The notes under the pieces were generated by a model. It was not told where the DNA came from and did not search any database. It saw only the letters and a program-made list of their open reading frames with translations. DNA of 64,000 nucleotides from Castor canadensis (Eukaryota > Chordata > Mammalia > Rodentia > Castoridae). Numbering within the stretch: the stretch's first letter is position 1; each line of letters begins with the position of its first letter. Where the stretch lies: assembly GCF_047511655.1 (NCBI RefSeq), contig NC_133395.1:73193910-73257909 (forward strand). The letters run 5' to 3'. The position numbers and the translations under genes were made by a program. Below are positions 60,602 through 64,000 of this stretch, piece after piece.

Positions 60602-60681
60602 CACCACCCTAAACATGCCCAATCTCGTCTGGTCTCAGAAGCTAAGCAGGGTCGGGCCTGGTTAGTACTTGGATGGAAGAT
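60602..60681 (+). pseudogene. 5S rRNA pseudogene fragment
   Basis: Eighty bases correspond to about positions 12-92 of 5S rRNA. AGCTAAGCAGGGTCGGGCCT and GGTTAGTACTTGGATGG, covering the internal control region (A box, intermediate element, C box), are almost intact, while the 5' end and 3' quarter are missing. It lies in the interior of the ERV fossil. Confidence 0.9.
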
Positions 60682-61816
60682 AAATATGCAAAAGAGACTA
60701 CTCAGCGACAAACAGTTTGGAGACAAGGGAGGAATACCATCAAAGTTCAAATGGAGTCACTTATGCCAGACGTCTCAAAAATAACGAAGGCAGAGAGTAT
60801 TGAGGAAGTGGTTCTTATACACGTGTGGCCATCTGGCATTAAAGCCCTTCCAGATACAAACTCATATTTTTAGACAGGGTCGTTTACTTAGAAACAAAAT
60901 GACTCTAATCATGTCCTTTGATATTTAAAGATGGTGGTTTTAACTTTTTTTAAACAACAAGTTTTCTTGGACATATATACCGATAGTGTATTGTTGCCAT
61001 GCTAATTCTACTCAGTTAAAAAAAAAAGGTACTGTTTGGGTAAAAAAGTAAAATATCCAACAATTAAAACTCCATTAGAGGGGCCCTTTTATTGTTGTCT
61101 TGACTATCCCCACTACAGTTAAAGTAACAAAAATTGCTCCCTGGATCCACCACAGCCAAATAAAGCCAGCCTCTCCCAAGTTGGAGTGCCTCCCTGACTC
61201 AGCCTCACCATCCAAGATCACCCTTCAAAACACCTGTGCCCTTCCTCGGCTTCCCAGGAGATAACAGGGGACCAGAAACAGTGGGACAACAGCCCTGCTC
61301 TAGTCACTCCAAAAGCTGACTAGTCTACACACAGAGGAAGCTCAAACATGGACGCACCCCTGCTCTCTTCTACATACTTGGACTTTTACCTTTTGTATTG
61401 GCCCTTGCAAGGTTTTTCCCATGTACTAAGTCCCATTGTTGGGACCTCCGCACAGCCATACTTTGTATCATGCACCCACCAACAGGTCAGATGTTAATTT
61501 GGCTCATATACTCCCAGGTAAATGAGGTTGCTACTAGGTGATACTAAAAGTCACAGAGTAAAGAAAACAATACAGACTACATTTGTCACAAAAGCGGGGT
61601 GATGGGTCTTATCCTAGGAGCATGGTTAATATTATCCTGCCTGGTACCCACCCCCCTCCCGCCACCGCCGGTATTTCGGTCTATCAGGACCATTATAGAG
61701 GCCGCTATAAAAAGAAAAATAGCTGCCCATATAATGATGCTATGAAAATACAAACCCCTAGATCAAGATAATACTCTTTGACCCTAGTTGGGTCCGATCA
61801 TCAAAGTGGGGAATGA

Positions 61817-62155
61817 TGTAGCAGGGAGGAGGACCAGAAGACAGGCTGTGTTCTGAAAATGAAGTGGGGGAAGGGATGGGAAACAGAGATAAAACTTAAA
61901 AAATTGAAACATAAAGAAGGTCACATAGCACTGGGAAAATAAAATAGCCAATAAAGTCACACGCAGCCACAAGTGGGTTGAGCTTTGCTTTTTGCTTCTG
62001 TAACCTGCTTGCAAGGGTATAGAAGGTGAGACCTCTTTGTTCTCAGGGCTCAGCCTTTGGACACAAGTCCGCTGAGTCTGTGCCGGCATAATAAAAAGTT
62101 GCTTCCTGCTAAAGTGCCTCAGTGTTCTGTATCTCAGCTTGAGATTCCCACAGCA
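61817..62155 (+). repeat. 3' LTR of the ERV
   Basis: It is 339 bases, TG...CA, collinear with the 5' LTR. The purine-rich AAAGTGGGGAATGA just upstream is the polypurine tract. The SINE interrupted at 56,899 resumes immediately afterwards. Confidence 0.9.
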
Positions 62156-62624
62156 GTGGCTCGTAACTATAATCTAAGCTACTCAAGAGGCAGGGATCAG
62201 GAGGAACACGGTTTGAAGCCAGCCCTGGTAAGTAGTTTGTGAGATCCCCATCTTGAAAATACCAAACACAAAAGGGCTGGTGGAGCAGCTCCAGGACCTA
62301 AGTTCAAGCCCCAGTACCAGAAAAAACAAACAAACAAACCCAAAAAACCCAATCATGATCGTGATGGGGCCCAGAAAGGATTATTTAAATATGAAGAGCT
62401 AAGCAGTTACCCTTATAGGCACACCTCCCCCCACCAAAAAAAAAAAAAAATGAAGACTCAGGAATCCTGTTCAATGGGAGTGGGAAGTGATAGGAAGAGA
62501 TAAGAGACCCTGGATTGAGGATTGCCAGTTGTTCAGACTGCATTTTTAAGTAAACGCACACTAATATAGAATTTATTCTTTCCAGAAGCTCATTGTCCTA
62601 ACCACCTTTCACATACTTATTTAT

Positions 62625-63030
62625 ATATTTAGGTGCAGGGTCTGAACCCAGGACTTCACACTTGCTAAGCAGGTGCTCTACCACTTGAGTCACTACCAGC
62701 CCTGTTTTGTGTTGGGTACTTTTGAGATAGGGTCTCCAGAACTATTTGCTGGGGCTGGTCTCCAACCGAGATCCTCCTTATCTCTGCCTCCTGAGTAGCT
62801 AGGCGCCGGCTACATATTTACTCTTATTTAAATAATTTTTGGCAGTACTGGGATTAAACTCAGGCCTCATGCTTGAGCCACCTCATCATCCCTTTTTTTT
62901 TTTCTCTTGGTTATTTTTGAGATAGCATCCCAGGAACTTTTTGCCAAGGCTGGCCTTGAACCACAATCCTCCTGATGTCTGCCTCCTGAGGACTAGGTTT
63001 ATGGTGTGAGCCACTGGTAGGGGCGAAATA
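62625..63030 (-). mobile_element. Two minus-strand dimeric SINEs
   Basis: 62,630-62,812 and 62,838-63,028, each with ID-like complement then B1-like complement. Confidence 0.82.
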
Positions 63031-63551
63031 ATCGACTCTTTTAATGGGAAAGCTCAATAACTGGTCTGTTACTCTACCAAACAATACAAAACAGAGATAC
63101 GATAAGAAATAATTATTTCACAAGTGTTTTTAACCGGCTATCAGGGCCCTGCTCTACAGGAATTCTATCCTTCTACACAAAAGCACAAGCCTATAAAAAT
63201 GTCTAGTTACTCTCTCCCAGAAACGATGGCAATCCAATTCCGAAATAGGAAATGTTTAGTCTCCTTTGAAAAGCCAGCTGATGCTGGAAAGCCAGAAAAA
63301 TCATGCACTGAGAGGAGTTTATGCGTCTATTTTGGGGCCCCAAGCATTTCTGATCTCTTTTCGTAGGGATAAAAGCCAACGAGGTCGCTGCTTTTTTCAG
63401 CCGAAGTTACTATTTCTAAACAACTTAATTACTCCAGACGTAGGAACTCTTCCGGTCCAGTTTGTGGCCAAATCAGTGCGTATGTCCCGCAATGGGTTCT
63501 GGGAAAGCAAGTCTCCATGAGTGAGATTCATAGGGCCGGTGTGAGCGTCGG

Positions 63552-63577
63552 ACTTCAATTCCCACAATGCCTGGCGC
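63552..63577 (+). promoter_or_regulatory. ZNF143/SBS-type site
   Basis: The run from ACTTCAATTCCCACAATG through TGGCGC matches the familiar ACTACANNTCCCANNATGC-type ZNF143 (Staf) element closely. A weaker reversed look-alike lies about 60 bases upstream (CTTTCCCAGAACCCATTGC on the minus strand). Confidence 0.65.
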
Positions 63578-63612
63578 ATTCCAGCAATTTCTGCCTGGGT
63601 AACCGAGAGGTG

Positions 63613-63623
63613 GCCGCCATCTT
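63613..63623 (+). promoter_or_regulatory. YY1-type site
   Basis: GCCGCCATCTT is the complement of the AAGATGGCGGC consensus. Its position roughly 35 bases after the ZNF143-type element supports a start site between them. Confidence 0.6.
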
Positions 63624-64000
63624 GCGTGTGGAGGTGCGGTTTGCTGCCCCACATCCTGATTGCTGGGCGTTGAGCTTCTACAGTTCTCTGCTTTGTGACG
63701 GTGTGGCCGCGTTTCTTTCACTTTCATAGAGGTTCATGTTTTTGCAGAAGGTTTTTGGGGAGATAAAGGTCCATGCAAAGTTGTAGAGTAAGGTGAGTAA
63801 ACACCCCATTTTATGTGAGGTCGGTTGTTGGCGGTGTTTATCGGTTTCTTCTGCGATTAGCGACTCGGGTTCTCCCGAGTTGGACCCCTTAGATGGAACT
63901 GGGAACGCAGAAGCCGGGAATGAACCTTTGAGCCTTGGAGACCTCCAGAATACTTAAACAGAACCTTACCATTTCCCCTTTGGGTCCGAGAAACTGGGCG

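Larger units (their letters stand above)
56900..62155 (+). mobile_element. Endogenous retrovirus, class I (gamma-like), two LTRs, broken
   Basis: LTRs at 56,900-57,242 and 61,817-62,155 share start TGTAGCAGGG and end in CA; by eye they differ at roughly one position in ten, suggesting an age of tens of millions of years. A primer-binding site TGGGGGCTCACCTGGGAT (57,248-57,265) closely matches the tRNA-Pro type, and a polypurine tract lies just before the 3' LTR. The interior, about 4.6 kb, is AT-rich and badly decayed with many breaks and probable losses; only a trace resembling the C-terminal tail of a gammaretroviral integrase is recognisable near 61,095-61,160. Nested later insertions are listed separately. 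Four-base flanks (ATGG / GTGG) fit the class I duplication size. Confidence 0.9.
56883..62335 (+). mobile_element. Dimeric SINE split by the ERV
   Basis: GCCTGGCACCA (56,885-56,895) is the SINE start; the rest (GTGGCTCGTAACTATAATC ... CCCCAGTACC) resumes at 62,156 and ends near 62,320, followed by an A-rich tail. Confidence 0.85.
63430..63792 (+). promoter_or_regulatory. Probable promoter and non-coding exon 1 of a plus-strand gene leaving the window
   Basis: In order: CTTCCGGT (ETS/GABP-type, about 63,449-63,456); a ZNF143/THAP11-type site ACTTCAATTCCCACAATGCC from 63,552, continuing as TGGCGC; and GCCGCCATCTT (YY1-type, 63,613-63,623). YY1 sites of this orientation commonly lie just downstream of a start site, so initiation near 63,580-63,620 is inferred. 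The last bases before 63,793 are AGTAAG followed by GTGAGTAAA, a near-consensus splice donor, so exon 1 probably ends at 63,792. Short open frames cross the exon on both strands but none has recognisable similarity. The ETS + ZNF143 + YY1 set is typical of ubiquitously expressed, TATA-less genes. The coding part would lie beyond the right edge; I cannot name the gene. Confidence 0.65.

Noticed and set aside
1-64000. CRISPR array, operon, phage or other prokaryotic system
   Set aside because: No regular spacer-repeat array or dense gene packing; SINE, L1 and LTR content shows a mammalian nuclear genome.

Overview
This window is nuclear DNA from a rodent. It is dominated by retroposons and contains no complete protein-coding host gene that I can recognise. 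The lineage clue is the short interspersed elements. Most are dimers or trimers built from B1-like (7SL-derived) arms and an ID-like, tRNA-derived arm (wording such as GGAGTGGCTCAAG and GAGTTCAAACCCCAG). Plain ID elements and B1 monomers occur as well. Rodents of the beaver / kangaroo-rat group (Castorimorpha), most likely a beaver, fit best. That is recollection of repeat style, not a database result.

Two stretches look like host regulatory DNA. (1) About 5,880-7,420 is a strong CpG island with two CCAAT boxes, a (CCG)9 run, two AAAATGG promoter motifs and a good CTCF-like site. It is probably the promoter and first exon of a housekeeping-type gene whose direction I cannot fix. (2) About 63,430-63,800 at the right edge has an ETS-type CTTCCGG, a strong ZNF143-type site, a YY1-type site (GCCGCCATCTT) and a near-consensus splice donor at 63,793. 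This reads as a promoter plus non-coding exon 1 of a plus-strand gene running out of the window. A weak candidate internal exon lies at 48,108-48,193.

Between them the DNA is layered retroposons. A full-length-looking L1 on the minus strand (32,053-38,084, 12-base target duplications, about 400-base GC-rich 5' UTR, decayed ORF1 and ORF2) is the largest. Shorter L1 copies sit at 10,073-10,832, 19,256-20,648, 30,290-31,512, 43,521-44,555 and 46,165-46,975. Three extremely truncated tails of about 39-76 bases still carry target duplications. Older L1 copies are at 1,310-1,480, 22,330-22,690, 29,640-31,560 (split), 43,430-45,960 (split), 47,270-47,890 and 48,487-50,504. Nesting is heavy: L1 in SINE in SINE, L1 in L1, SINE in SINE, and an endogenous retrovirus in a SINE.

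Retroviral fossils include one ERV with both LTRs, a proline-type primer site and a polypurine tract (56,900-62,155, class I/gamma-like, decayed); a solo LTR of a related type (27,552-27,887, 4-base duplications); a nested solo LTR (59,498-59,867); an ERVK-like LTR near 24,787; several MaLR-type LTRs; and a two-copy LTR-like repeat (38,513 and 55,497). Two U6 snRNA retropseudogenes and one 5S rRNA fragment complete the list. I found no CRISPR array, no prokaryotic operon and no new protein system. What is unusual here is insertion architecture and the two promoter-like regions.
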